Part shown: positions 1 through 8,593 of the stretch, piece after piece
Position numbering within the stretch: the stretch's first letter is position 1
Layout of the letters: each line of letters starts with the position of its first letter
Assembly (NCBI RefSeq): GCF_000314855.2
Contig: NZ_KB233222.1
Span: forward strand, 72,387 to 136,386
Direction: 5' to 3'
Length of the DNA: 64,000 nt
Source: Providencia burhodogranariea DSM 19968
GTDB taxonomy: Bacteria; Pseudomonadota; Gammaproteobacteria; Enterobacterales; Enterobacteriaceae
Translations under genes and position numbers: made by a program
Notes under the pieces: generated by a model
The model's database searches: none
What the model was told of the DNA's origin: nothing
What the model saw: the letters and a program-made list of their open reading frames with translations, nothing else

Positions 1-4
1 ATCT

Positions 5-24
5 TATTTTAAGGGAAGTGGACA
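5..24. repeat. 20-bp motif shared with 36633-36652, possible IS end remnant
   Basis: The bottom strand reads TGTCCACTTCCCTTAAAATA. The top strand at 36633-36652 has the same 20-mer with 18 of 20 identical positions. A terminus beginning TG fits many IS3-type ends. Here it lies beside a decayed transposase fragment, but the link to a specific element is inference. Confidence 0.3.
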
Positions 25-37
25 CTAGCCATTGATT

Positions 38-274
38 TTACAAGGTACGCAGAATTCGCGCACGAATAAGAATATACATCACAGATGAGTCTTCATTTTT
101 AGAATTAGAATCAAATAAACAACCGATTAAAGGTATATCGGAAGCCCCTGGTGTTGATGTCGAAGAATCAACCGCATTATGCTGAATTAAACCACTTATT
201 AACAGCGTATCACCGTCTTTAAGTTGAACGGTTGTATGTTGTGCAGAACAGTCTGATCTATGCTGTGAGTTCAA
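38..274 (-). pseudogene. Secretin C-terminal fragment (decayed)
   Basis: The 78-residue frame reads like the end of a secretin, the outer-membrane ring of type II/III secretion or type IV pilus systems. It contains VQLKDGDTLLISGLIQ, then a DIPLIGCLF segment, then a final beta strand ending ILIRARIL. These match the secretin pattern 'kdG.tlligGLi ... iPlLG.LF ... l.i.pri'. It begins at a TTG directly after an in-frame TAA, so the rest of the roughly 500-residue protein is missing upstream. No other secretion genes are visible. I read it as the tail of a broken gene; which secretin subfamily it came from cannot be decided. Confidence 0.55.
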
Positions 275-316
275 TTAATCAATGCAACACTATCCTTAAA
301 TAAGGAGGGCATTGTT

Positions 317-481
317 ATGAAACCAAGAAAACGTATTTACTATACACCTGAACAGAAAGTGATTATTTGGGATAGATATAACCACGGTGACTTATCTGCT
401 TTTTTATCGAGATTCGTCACCAGTCGCTTGCCTGTAATTGAAATTGTTCTGGGTCTAGATCAAAGAATAAAAATTTATTAA
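317..481 (+). pseudogene. IS30-family transposase N-terminal remnant
   Basis: An ATG follows a strong AGGAGG site by ten bases and opens a 54-residue frame beginning MKPRKRIYYTPEQKVIIWDR. The phrase 'f(t)peQk..IWdry..GdsL..ia' is the helix-turn-helix start of IS30-family transposases. After YNHGD the frame loses the family pattern and stops at 481, and no catalytic DDE part follows. It is a relic of an insertion that helped decay this region. Confidence 0.5.
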
Positions 482-563
482 TACATAGTTTGATTTGTGA
501 TATTAAAACTTAATTAGAAATCGACATAATCACAACATAATTGATCGATATATAAGGATGATT

Positions 564-1205
564 ATGTCTGTTGACTTATCCTACCCTATAGTTTCTTTAA
601 AATTAGCTGAAGTAGAGAGCGCTATATCATCTGACTTGTTAATGCATTTTGCTAGCCTTACTATCGAAAATGGCTTAGCCCCCATAAATGACATACGGAT
701 TGATGCCTCACTCATTGAACCACAAGGAAAAACATTGTGGCTCAGCAATATGCTTACAGAGCCTTTTGCCATAGCGAATGTGTTATCGATGTGTAAAAAC
801 CAAGACGAACAATTTAGCTTATTTACTCATCCTATTGAGCTAAAAGGCGCATTTTATTATCTCGCTCCAGTTCTGTGTGAAAACAGATCGTTGATAGCCA
901 TTGTGGTTTTTGTTTCTCAAACCGTAAATAGTACTATTTTACTTGCATTAGCTCATTCGGTAGGCCGTGAAATTAGCGAAAAAATAAAACGTCATCTGTA
1001 TTTGCAAAACCTTGCTTTTGAACATGATATCAATACAGATCGGCGTGAACTTAGTATTCAACAAGTTGAAAAAGCGGCGATTATTGAAGCGGCTAAAGTA
1101 TGTTGCGGGAAAATTCAAGAGATGCACCAGATTTTAAATATGGGTAGAACAACGCTATGGCGCAAGCTAAAGCAATATGACATTAATATAAAAGCGTACA
1201 AATAA
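564..1205 (+). CDS. GAF-like/Fis-type HTH regulator without AAA+ domain
   Basis: This 213-residue protein has an N-terminal sensory region of about 150 residues that looks like the GAF domain of DhaR-type activators. It ends in a Fis/HTH_8 helix-turn-helix (residues about 163-213, with ILNMGRTTLWRKLKQY). The central sigma-54 AAA+ ATPase module that DhaR normally carries is absent, so the gene resembles a DhaR with its middle deleted, or a small stand-alone member of that fold. The ATG at 564 is preferred because AAGGA lies five bases upstream; an ATG at 558 has no room for a ribosome site. It converges on dhaM across a shared terminator, suggesting control of dihydroxyacetone phosphorylation. 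That role is inferred from position only. Confidence 0.65.
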   Translation: MSVDLSYPIVSLKLAEVESAISSDLLMHFASLTIENGLAPINDIRIDASLIEPQGKTLWLSNMLTEPFAIANVLSMCKNQDEQFSLFTHPIELKGAFYYLAPVLCENRSLIAIVVFVSQTVNSTILLALAHSVGREISEKIKRHLYLQNLAFEHDINTDRRELSIQQVEKAAIIEAAKVCCGKIQEMHQILNMGRTTLWRKLKQYDINIKAYK

Positions 1206-1211
1206 TGGGAT

Positions 1212-1239
1212 ATTCCCTTTCGTTGCTTTGAAAGGGAAT
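1212..1239. terminator. Bidirectional hairpin between regulator and dhaM
   Basis: A ten-base perfect inverted repeat, ATTCCCTTTC and GAAAGGGAAT, encloses an eight-base loop. It lies between two converging genes and probably ends transcription from both sides. Confidence 0.6.
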
Positions 1240-1247
1240 TATGATAT

Positions 1248-2678
1248 TTAATTGATAGTTAATGAGGAATCTTCAGTCGATAGAGTGATTTTTATGTGAT
1301 CAGGAATATTAATAATATTCTCACCAAGGTTGACGAGCATTGGGATCCCCATTTTTGCTGCAATAATGCTGGTATGTGAGTAAGGTGAACCTTTAGCGAG
1401 AGCAATCCCTGCTATCATTGTATTTTGGTTACGAACTAATTCAGATGGGCCAAGGTTATCACTCAGAATAATAGTCGGTTCTGCTAAGGTTAATGTTTTC
1501 GCAGTCTGTGACGATATTGACATCAATAGTTGTTTCTTTAAGTCATCAATATCGATAAATCGTGCTTGTAAATAAGCATCATCTAACTGTTGATATTGCT
1601 CGGACATCTCATTGAATATCGCCAAAATTGCGGCATAGGCAGTAATTTCTTCATTCTCTATTTTTTGTTTCACCGAACCAATGATGTCATCATCATCTAG
1701 CAATAAGCTATGACCGCGAAAAATATCAGCAATACTTTTTCCATATTGCTCTGTAAGGGTGTCTGCCAATGTATTCAATTGTGATTTTAATTGCTCAAAG
1801 GCTTGAGTTGCTTTGGTTATTTCATTTTTACTACCTTGGTGTGAAGATTCAATCAATTCAATACTTGGAGTCCAATGGTACGCAAGGCCCGTAACTGTGG
1901 GGATGTAGGCTGCTTTTCCTATAAGGATTGTATGACTTGTTGAATTGACATCATCACCAAAGTTTTGCTGAGCTAACTGTTCGAAGGCAGCGATTGCTGC
2001 TTGACTATCTGAGCCTTCAGCAATCAAGGTAATTTTATCGCCTTTCTTAACTTGTAACAGTGCGATTTGGTTCATGCTTTTGGCATCAGCTTGTTTCTGG
2101 CCATTATGTAATTCAAGTCTTGCTTTGAAGCTCGAAAGTTGTGATGCAAGTTTTGCTGCGGGGCGGATATGAAGTCCTGCTGGGTTTCGTACTACCCAGT
2201 GTGTTTTAATCGCGGCTTCTGAAAATGAATTATGCTCAATTTCTTTTTTAGGTGTGACGGTAACATTGTCATTGAGTTGTTGCTGTTTGGCTTGTAGTGC
2301 TTGGCGAGCTTCTGCCAAAATTGTATCAATTGAAGCACCACCAGAAGCGGCTGCGGTAATAGCAATAGTACCTTCTACAAGCGGAGCACTGCACAAATGA
2401 ACTTTTTCTGCCAAGACGGGGTCGATTAAATCCAGTGCCGTTTCTGCGCTAAGAAGTGCGCTACCTAAATCCATCAATAAAATAATACTAGAAGCTTCAG
2501 ATAATGCTTCGATTGCTTCCATCACTTTGACTGCATCTGTGCCAATAGGATGGGCTTCATCATCAACACCAGCAGCAGTGATTATCTGGCAATTTTGTTT
2601 ATTTTGCATTTGCTCTGCTAATTGTAGTAATCCGTCTGCAAGCATTTTGCTGTGAGAAACAATAATGAGACCAATCAT
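1248..2678 (-). CDS. dhaM: Dihydroxyacetone kinase phosphotransfer subunit DhaM
   Basis: DhaM passes phosphate from the PTS (enzyme I and HPr) to the ADP cofactor on DhaL, so that DhaK can phosphorylate dihydroxyacetone in the cytoplasm. The 476-residue length matches E. coli DhaM (about 472). The expected three parts are present. An EIIA-mannose-like domain covers residues 1-130, with phosphorylatable His9 in VSHS. An HPr domain covers about 158-245, with His170 in NPAGLHIRPAAK. A truncated enzyme-I-like domain covers about 252-476, with His435 in SPYSHTSI. dhaK and dhaL, normally the first two genes of the operon, are absent upstream, where there are about 840 non-coding bases. Either the kinase subunits are encoded elsewhere or this is a leftover. 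Confidence 0.9.
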   Translation of the reverse strand: MIGLIIVSHSKMLADGLLQLAEQMQNKQNCQIITAAGVDDEAHPIGTDAVKVMEAIEALSEASSIILLMDLGSALLSAETALDLIDPVLAEKVHLCSAPLVEGTIAITAAASGGASIDTILAEARQALQAKQQQLNDNVTVTPKKEIEHNSFSEAAIKTHWVVRNPAGLHIRPAAKLASQLSSFKARLELHNGQKQADAKSMNQIALLQVKKGDKITLIAEGSDSQAAIAAFEQLAQQNFGDDVNSTSHTILIGKAAYIPTVTGLAYHWTPSIELIESSHQGSKNEITKATQAFEQLKSQLNTLADTLTEQYGKSIADIFRGHSLLLDDDDIIGSVKQKIENEEITAYAAILAIFNEMSEQYQQLDDAYLQARFIDIDDLKKQLLMSISSQTAKTLTLAEPTIILSDNLGPSELVRNQNTMIAGIALAKGSPYSHTSIIAAKMGIPMLVNLGENIINIPDHIKITLSTEDSSLTIN

Positions 2679-2710
2679 TTACCTCTCCTTTATCAAGTAT
2701 TGAAACATTT

Positions 2711-2766
2711 ATACCTGCGATATTTCAAGTTGCCGTTGAATGGTATCAACGACTTAATTCAAATTA
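2711..2766. repeat. Short palindromic-family repeat upstream of dhaM
   Basis: The left arm has TTTCAAGTTGC and CGTTG, and the right arm CAACG then ATTCAAATTA, forming a hairpin around GAATGGTAT. The arm sequence matches the palindromic family seen at 58022-58085 and, more distantly, at 59584-59698. It lies just upstream of the dhaM start. Confidence 0.4.
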
Positions 2767-3519
2767 CAATTCTTTTTCTTTTATGATTATTTATTCATCA
2801 GAATAGCGTTGTTATTCACCGTGGTGCAAGCAAAATTATTTTTGATATATCAAATTGATATCATTTGATATTAGAAGATTTTACAGAATAAAGAGAGGGT
2901 GATTGCTGACATTTAGCAATAAAAACGAAAAGTCATTTCACAAAAATGAGTGGTTTTATTAGTAATCAAATATATTTGCTATTTAGCAATCTGTAGGGTG
3001 GATGTTATTTATATTTAACTTATATATGATATTTTATTTTTTTTAGCGTAAGTAGGTAAAATAAATTCGAATGATGTTGTGAGTTGGAATCAACTAATTA
3101 TTTGATGTTTATATTGTGATATTGCAGTGATTATTTGGATTAAGAAGACCTTTTTAAGGTTAATAATTTAACTTGACGATAATTTATTTTATACATAACG
3201 AAATAATGTATTTACATTGGTAAGGCTAATTAGTAGAGGAATATACAGTTTATATATGTAATAGTTGCTTTGTGAAATCAATAATTCAACTTAAGCTTAA
3301 ATGTAGTGTAAATAGGTAAGGCTGCCACATCTAAAATTAACATGTGCCAGCCTAGGTCAATAATCTAGCCATATGAATTAACTATAGCTTGTTTTAACTG
3401 TAAAATTCTTAACATTCAAAGTGAAACCATATTAAATAGTTAAAATTTCTGATGATTTAATGATGAAAAACCAAATCAATATCTTTACAGTAATGTTGGC
3501 AGTCCATGTCCCATATATC
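2767..3519. other. AT-rich intergenic region
   Basis: About 750 bases between dhaM and the LuxR-type regulator are very AT-rich and hold no convincing coding frame on either strand. A short dyad around GATATATCAAATTGATATC (2848-2866) could be an operator, but no regulator can be assigned. The gap lies where dhaKL would be expected and shows no recognisable remnant of them. Confidence 0.5.
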
Positions 3520-4149
3520 TTATAAATTTCTAGAGTATGTATTTATGTATTCGTACTCTTGTATTAATTGCGGTAAGGATTTTATTCCAAGTTTTGTATA
3601 AATATTCGAACGATGTACCTCAACAGTTCTTGGTGAAAGCTCCAATATTTCAGCTGTTTCCTTGCTTGTATTACCTTTAAGAATCATATCCATAATCTCT
3701 TTTTCTCGATTCGAAAGGCGGTCAAACTTATCCGTTAGGTGGGTATATTTCTTATATTCCTCGTATACATTAATAAAGTGTTCTGTTGCATTATTAATCG
3801 CATATGCAATATCTGAATCTTTAAAAGGAAAAGAAAAGAAATCGAATGCACCTGATTTGAAGCTCTCACGACAAAGTTCTACAGAAGGTTTTTCTGATAG
3901 GACAATAAACGGGAGGATACCAAATGAACCATTGATATTATTTAACCTATCAAAATGATTATTTTCACTGTTTAGGAATATTAATACACACTCTTTTGCT
4001 CCTTCTTCTTCAGGGTAAGTATAATTACTTGTGAATGTATCTTCATCATTATAGAATTTAAAGTTGAAACCAAAAGAATCCATCATAAGTTTCAGTTTAT
4101 TCTTAATGACATTGTCACTTTCTATGATTATGTGAATGGTGTTATTCAT
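3520..4149 (-). CDS. LuxR/FixJ-type regulator with degenerate receiver
   Basis: A 209-residue cytoplasmic transcription factor. Residues about 4-120 have the length and pattern of a response-regulator receiver, but the strand that should end in the phosphorylated Asp reads VLIFLNSENN. The conserved Lys region reads FSFPFKD, so normal phosphorylation is unlikely. The C-terminus is a clear LuxR helix-turn-helix (LSNREKEIMDMILKGNTSKE, then SPRTVEVHRSNIYTKLGI). The third codon of the longest frame (ATG at 4149) is taken as the start: AGGAG lies seven bases before it but only one base before the ATG at 4155. No histidine kinase is adjacent, so this looks like an orphan, atypical regulator. Its targets are unknown. 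Confidence 0.75.
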   Translation of the reverse strand: MNNTIHIIIESDNVIKNKLKLMMDSFGFNFKFYNDEDTFTSNYTYPEEEGAKECVLIFLNSENNHFDRLNNINGSFGILPFIVLSEKPSVELCRESFKSGAFDFFSFPFKDSDIAYAINNATEHFINVYEEYKKYTHLTDKFDRLSNREKEIMDMILKGNTSKETAEILELSPRTVEVHRSNIYTKLGIKSLPQLIQEYEYINTYSRNL

Positions 4150-4622
4150 CACCATACTCCTATTACACTGATTTGATATTCATATAAATTTGATTAAATA
4201 TGTGGAACCAAACAGCAAACTAAGCTGATGGTAATATTTTCTTGCTAATTTTTTTGTTTTATTATTAATAATATTCTCAGACCTTAATTTATATTAAATT
4301 CTACAGCCAGATAAATTTAATATAAAAATAGAGATAATGGTTAAAGTTTGTATCTACAAGTAAGAAATAATTAATACTCATTAAAAGTTATATGTAAGTT
4401 TACTTAATTTCGTTTGTTTTATTAGATCTTTTATAAAAAATTCTTATATAACTAAATGATAATATCGTAAAAGAGTAATCATAAAAAGTGTTAATAGTGC
4501 ATTTTAATTCAATTTTTTTTGTGATAATAACTTTAGTTTACATTTACCTTAATAGATGATTTTTATCCCTATCGTGTTAGAATTTTCATTCAACTTATTT
4601 ATCGGCTGAGTGGATATACTTA
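4150..4622. other. AT-rich divergent intergenic region
   Basis: About 470 bases separate the LuxR-type regulator and cscR, which point away from each other, so promoters for both must lie here. The sequence is strongly AT-rich with several TATAAT-like hexamers. I could not single out one promoter and saw no gene. Confidence 0.5.
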
Positions 4623-5618
4623 ATGGCTTCTTTAAAAGATGTAGCTCGACTTGCTAATGTTTCATTGATGACAGTCTCAAGAGCTATCAACAATCCTGAA
4701 CTTCTGAAGCCTGAAACATTAAAGCAGGTACAGCAAGCCATTGAAAAACTTAACTATGTCCCGGATTTTTCTGCGCGTAAAATTAGAGGTAAAGGGTCAA
4801 AAATATCCACCGTCGGTGTTTTAGCGCTTGATACAGCGACAACGCCTTACTCGGTTGAGATCATTCTTTCAATCGAACAGACCGCAAGGCAATTTGGATG
4901 GAGTAGCTTTGTCGTTAACATCACATCCACTGAAGACAGTGAACGTGCGGTTCGACAATTATTATCTCAACGACCAGATGGCATCATTTATACAACAATG
5001 GGATTAAGGGAAGTTTCTATCCCTGAGCGACTACATAAAAGCCATTTAGTACTCGCAAACTGCATTGATACCTCAAAAAATTTTCCTGCTTATATCCCTG
5101 ATGACTATAATGGACAATATAGCGCTATTTGCCGGCTGATCGAAAAAGGCTACCGAAAGCCACTATGCCTGTATATCCCACAAGAAACATTAGCAGGAAA
5201 AATACGTAGAGAAGCCGTCGAGTCTGCATGGGATGTCGCTAAGCTTCCTAAAGAAGCGCTAAGGCAGTATCACCTTGATTGGGGTGATGAACACTATCTT
5301 GATGTCATTGGGCTAATCAATTCACATTGTGATAATGGCAAGCCTGATTTTGATGTTGTTATTTGTGGTAATGATCGTATCGCCTTTTTAGCTTATCAAG
5401 TTTTACTTTCTAAAGGACTACGAATTCCTAACGATGTTGCTGTGTTGGGGTATGACAATATGATTGGTGTGGGGGAGTTGTTCTACCCGCCACTCAGTAC
5501 AGTCGTATTACCGCACTATCAACTTGGTCAGCAAGCGGCATTACATATAATTGAGCAAAGAAAAAATAATGGTACTCAATATGTTCCTTGTAACCTTCTT
5601 GAAAGGTTATCAATATAA
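4623..5618 (+). CDS. cscR: Sucrose operon repressor CscR (LacI family)
   Basis: A LacI/GalR-family repressor of 331 residues, the same length as E. coli CscR, which it resembles along its length. Examples are the start MASLKDVARLANVS, the hinge after NYVPDFSARK, the block RPDGIIYTTMGLR and the block KPDFDVVICGNDR. Residues 1-60 form the helix-turn-helix and hinge helix; the remainder is a periplasmic-binding-protein-like sugar domain. It should repress the divergent cscA/cscK promoters at the palindrome near 7289 when sucrose or fructose is absent. It lies downstream of cscA in the opposite orientation, separated from it by a terminator. In E. coli, cscR follows cscA in the same direction. 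Confidence 0.85.
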   Translation: MASLKDVARLANVSLMTVSRAINNPELLKPETLKQVQQAIEKLNYVPDFSARKIRGKGSKISTVGVLALDTATTPYSVEIILSIEQTARQFGWSSFVVNITSTEDSERAVRQLLSQRPDGIIYTTMGLREVSIPERLHKSHLVLANCIDTSKNFPAYIPDDYNGQYSAICRLIEKGYRKPLCLYIPQETLAGKIRREAVESAWDVAKLPKEALRQYHLDWGDEHYLDVIGLINSHCDNGKPDFDVVICGNDRIAFLAYQVLLSKGLRIPNDVAVLGYDNMIGVGELFYPPLSTVVLPHYQLGQQAALHIIEQRKNNGTQYVPCNLLERLSI

Positions 5619-5626
5619 TTAAAGAT

Positions 5627-5653
5627 AGGATCGCTCTTCAAGAAAGCGATCCT
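5627..5653. terminator. Bidirectional terminator between cscR and cscA
   Basis: A perfect nine-base stem, AGGATCGCT with AGCGATCCT, encloses a nine-base loop. It lies between the converging stop codons of cscR and cscA and can serve both. Confidence 0.7.
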
Positions 5654-5666
5654 TAAAAGCAATATA

Positions 5667-7124
5667 TTATTCTACGGATTTATTTAATTGCCACATCGTT
5701 CCTTTGAGTAATTTTGCACTTTGATTAATTGCAAATAATGTCAATGCTCGTTCACCTTCTTGTGGATAAATTCGGCTGGTGAAGCACAACTCGCCATCGT
5801 TGATAAATACCTCAAGACTTGATTTATCAATAAAGGCTCGAATTTTAAGATGCCGAGTTTGAGGTAGTGCAGTACAGCGATAGTCACTTATCACATGCTC
5901 AGGATAATGTCGGGATAATGTGAGTTGTTGAGTTTGACCATCAATAAAAAATTCGGCACCGTTACCTATTGCTAAACCGAATTTTTCAGCAGGACTTTGC
6001 TGTAAATCCCAAATTAATTCTATTTCACATGCACTTGCATCGCTATGCAGCACTATAGTTTGGTTTTTTGCCAGAACACTTGGCTTAATTTCAATCGCTT
6101 CTTGGCGTAGTGACGTAAGTTCTCTGATTGGATTAACCAACACTTTACCTTGATCATTCAAGGTAAGTTCTCTTGGTAAAGTGAAGCAACCAGCCCAACC
6201 ATCGACTTTTGACGGCATATTGCTTTCCCACATATCCATCCACGCAATTGCAATTCGACGGTCATCTTCAGCTAAGAATGTTTGAGGTGCATAAAAATCA
6301 TGGCCAAAATCGATCTCCGTGAATTGATTGGTGATCTCATAAGGCTGATTAGGAGACCAATTACCAACAAGATAACCATTTTGGAAACGATTTCGATACT
6401 GGTGTCCTTGCGGCTTTTTTCCTTGCGGCGAAAACAGTGTGACAAATTGTTCGCCTAAAGGGAAAAAGTCTGGGCATTCCCACATATAAACGTTTTTATC
6501 ATCTGTTTTGGCGAGCACTTGATATTCATCAGACCAGTGTAAAAGCTCATCACTACTAAATAATAAAATTTGCCCTTGATCCAAGCTATCTCTTGCACCA
6601 ACAACCATCCACCAACGAGCATCTTGATACCAAACTTTAGGATCACGGAAGTGCATGTAACCTTCAGGTGATGGAATGATCACACCTTTTTTCTCAAAAT
6701 GGATCCCATCCTCACTGATCGCAAGACATTGGGATTGGTAGATTTGACTGTCATTCCCTTCGCCGTCTAACCAAATATGACCCGTATAGAATAGGTATAA
6801 TTTACCCTCATGACTTATTGCTGATCCTGAAAAGCAACCATCGCGGTCATATTCATCACCGGGTGCAAGCGCGATAGGTTGGTGTTGCCAGTTAACCATA
6901 TCTTTACTTGTTGCATGTCCCCAGTGCATCGGCCCCCAGTCAGAACTGAAAGGGTGATGTTGGTAGAATGCATGATAAAGCCCCTCATGATAAATCAGCC
7001 CATTAGGATCATTTAACCAGCCGGCATAGGTGGCAAGGTGATATTCAGGATAAAATTGCTTGTTGAGTGATTTTCTTGCTGTTTCAAGGGCGGTAGATGC
7101 CAGGTCAATGCGCTGTTTCATCAT
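5667..7124 (-). CDS. cscA: Sucrose hydrolase CscA (GH32)
   Basis: A 485-residue glycoside hydrolase family 32 enzyme that splits sucrose (or sucrose-6-phosphate in PTS systems) into glucose and fructose in the cytoplasm. There is no signal peptide. The three GH32 acid motifs are present: WLNDPNG with nucleophile Asp39, FRDP with Asp161, and WECPD with the acid/base Glu216. A five-bladed propeller is followed by a beta-sandwich domain after about residue 340. The second ATG (7121) has better spacing to AAGGA than the first. The gene is divergent from cscK across a region with a LacI-type operator. No sucrose permease (CscB) or PTS enzyme II (ScrA) is nearby, so the substrate form is uncertain. 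The pairing with a CscR-like repressor favours free sucrose. Confidence 0.88.
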   Translation of the reverse strand: MMKQRIDLASTALETARKSLNKQFYPEYHLATYAGWLNDPNGLIYHEGLYHAFYQHHPFSSDWGPMHWGHATSKDMVNWQHQPIALAPGDEYDRDGCFSGSAISHEGKLYLFYTGHIWLDGEGNDSQIYQSQCLAISEDGIHFEKKGVIIPSPEGYMHFRDPKVWYQDARWWMVVGARDSLDQGQILLFSSDELLHWSDEYQVLAKTDDKNVYMWECPDFFPLGEQFVTLFSPQGKKPQGHQYRNRFQNGYLVGNWSPNQPYEITNQFTEIDFGHDFYAPQTFLAEDDRRIAIAWMDMWESNMPSKVDGWAGCFTLPRELTLNDQGKVLVNPIRELTSLRQEAIEIKPSVLAKNQTIVLHSDASACEIELIWDLQQSPAEKFGLAIGNGAEFFIDGQTQQLTLSRHYPEHVISDYRCTALPQTRHLKIRAFIDKSSLEVFINDGELCFTSRIYPQEGERALTLFAINQSAKLLKGTMWQLNKSVE

Positions 7125-7288
7125 GGTTCCTTTTGTTACAGATTGGTTTTGAATTTAGCTAAGAATTTTGAATCTTTAAGAAATACAATTTATTAGAAGA
7201 TTTAATGCTAATTCAACTTACCGTTAATCGGATGGTGTGATATAACGCGTGCGTTGATATCGGTTTTTAATTATACTCTATACTATTA

Positions 7289-7302
7289 TGTTAACGTTAA
7301 CA
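7289..7302. promoter_or_regulatory. LacI-type operator, probable CscR site
   Basis: TGTTAACGTTAACA is a perfect 14-base palindrome with the central CG typical of LacI/GalR operators. It sits between divergent cscA and cscK, the only plausible targets of the neighbouring CscR. Binding by CscR is inferred. Confidence 0.65.
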
Positions 7303-7414
7303 ATGCAACGTTTCTCGTGCTAATTTTCTTTAATCATAATTGTTGCTAATCTATGCCAAATACATCTAATTCGAGTTTTGGTAAAACAGAGAAAAGATTG
7401 GAAAAGGAAAAATT

Positions 7415-8359
7415 ATGAAAGTTTGGTCTTTAGGTGATGCAGTTGTTGATTTAATTCCTTTACAGAATATGCAATATGAGGCTTGCGCTGGTGGGGCACC
7501 TGTCAATGTTGCAGCTGGGGTTGCAAAGTTAGGGCAGCCAAGTGGTTTTATTGGCCGTGTAGGTGAAGATGCCTTCGGTCACTTCATGCAAAAAACGTTA
7601 TTTGATATTGGCGTTGATACGAATGCGATGGAATTTGATGAACAGCATCGCACAAGTACAGTATTAGTATCACTACATGAAAATGGTGAGCGTGAATTTT
7701 CATTTTTAGTTTCACCTTCAGCTGACCAATTTCTCAGTAATAAAAAATTACCTATATTTGATAAAGATATATTACATTTTTGTTCATTAGCTCTTGTGCA
7801 TCCTGTTTGCCGAGGGTCTTTAAGCGAAGCCATGAACAAAATGAAACAAGCGGGCGGACTACTCAGTTTTGATGTCAATATTCGCCCTCAAATGTGGTCT
7901 GATCCTGTTGAAATGCATACCATAGTTGATCAATTTGCTTATCAAGCTGATATTCTTAAGCTTTCTGAGGAAGAATTGTTGTGGCTGACTAAGGAAATTA
8001 CACTAGATAGTGCGATTGAAAAATTAAAGAGCTACCCAGCTCGTTTGAAAATAGTGACGCAGGGCGCTAAAGGGTGCTTAGTTTTGACTCAAAATAGCCA
8101 AGTTGCGATTAGTGCTTATCTGGTAAAAAGTGTTGATACAACAGGAGCTGGAGATGCGTTTATGGCAGGGTTACTTGCTGCAATTGCCCAGTTTGGTGTT
8201 AGTGATGAAGATGAGTACTTCTTGAAGATTATCACTCAAGCTGCGGCATGTGGTGCTTTAGCAACAACACGCAAAGGTGCAATCAGTGCCGCACCAACCC
8301 AGCAGGAACTGGCGCTGTTTATTGAACAACAACCGCCATTACATATTCGCGAATTATAA
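7415..8359 (+). CDS. cscK: Fructokinase CscK (PfkB family)
   Basis: A 314-residue ribokinase/PfkB-family sugar kinase that phosphorylates the fructose released by CscA. The N-terminal signature GGAPVNVAAG lies at residues 26-35. The C-terminal anion-hole and catalytic motif DTTGAGDAF lies at 241-249 with base Asp247. A GGAAAAG-like ribosome site precedes the ATG by six bases. It is transcribed away from cscA under the shared operator. In E. coli cscK is followed by the permease cscB. Here the next gene is rarD, more than 230 bases downstream, so the transport step is missing from the locus. Confidence 0.85.
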   Translation: MKVWSLGDAVVDLIPLQNMQYEACAGGAPVNVAAGVAKLGQPSGFIGRVGEDAFGHFMQKTLFDIGVDTNAMEFDEQHRTSTVLVSLHENGEREFSFLVSPSADQFLSNKKLPIFDKDILHFCSLALVHPVCRGSLSEAMNKMKQAGGLLSFDVNIRPQMWSDPVEMHTIVDQFAYQADILKLSEEELLWLTKEITLDSAIEKLKSYPARLKIVTQGAKGCLVLTQNSQVAISAYLVKSVDTTGAGDAFMAGLLAAIAQFGVSDEDEYFLKIITQAAACGALATTRKGAISAAPTQQELALFIEQQPPLHIREL

Positions 8360-8593
8360 TATCCAAACCAATACTGTAGGCTGTACATGCAAATATAGTC
8401 TACAGCTTAAATTGTGATGTTTAGTTAGGTTAGTAAGATTGCTTGGCTTGATGCACACATATACTTAAATTTTTAGTGTGTCGAAATAGGCTAAAATCAT
8501 AAATATTGCTTTTGTAACAGACAAATAGGTAAGTAAAGGCGTATGATATTCCCATCTAAATTTTTTTTAAAATGACATCAGTTTGGGTTTATT

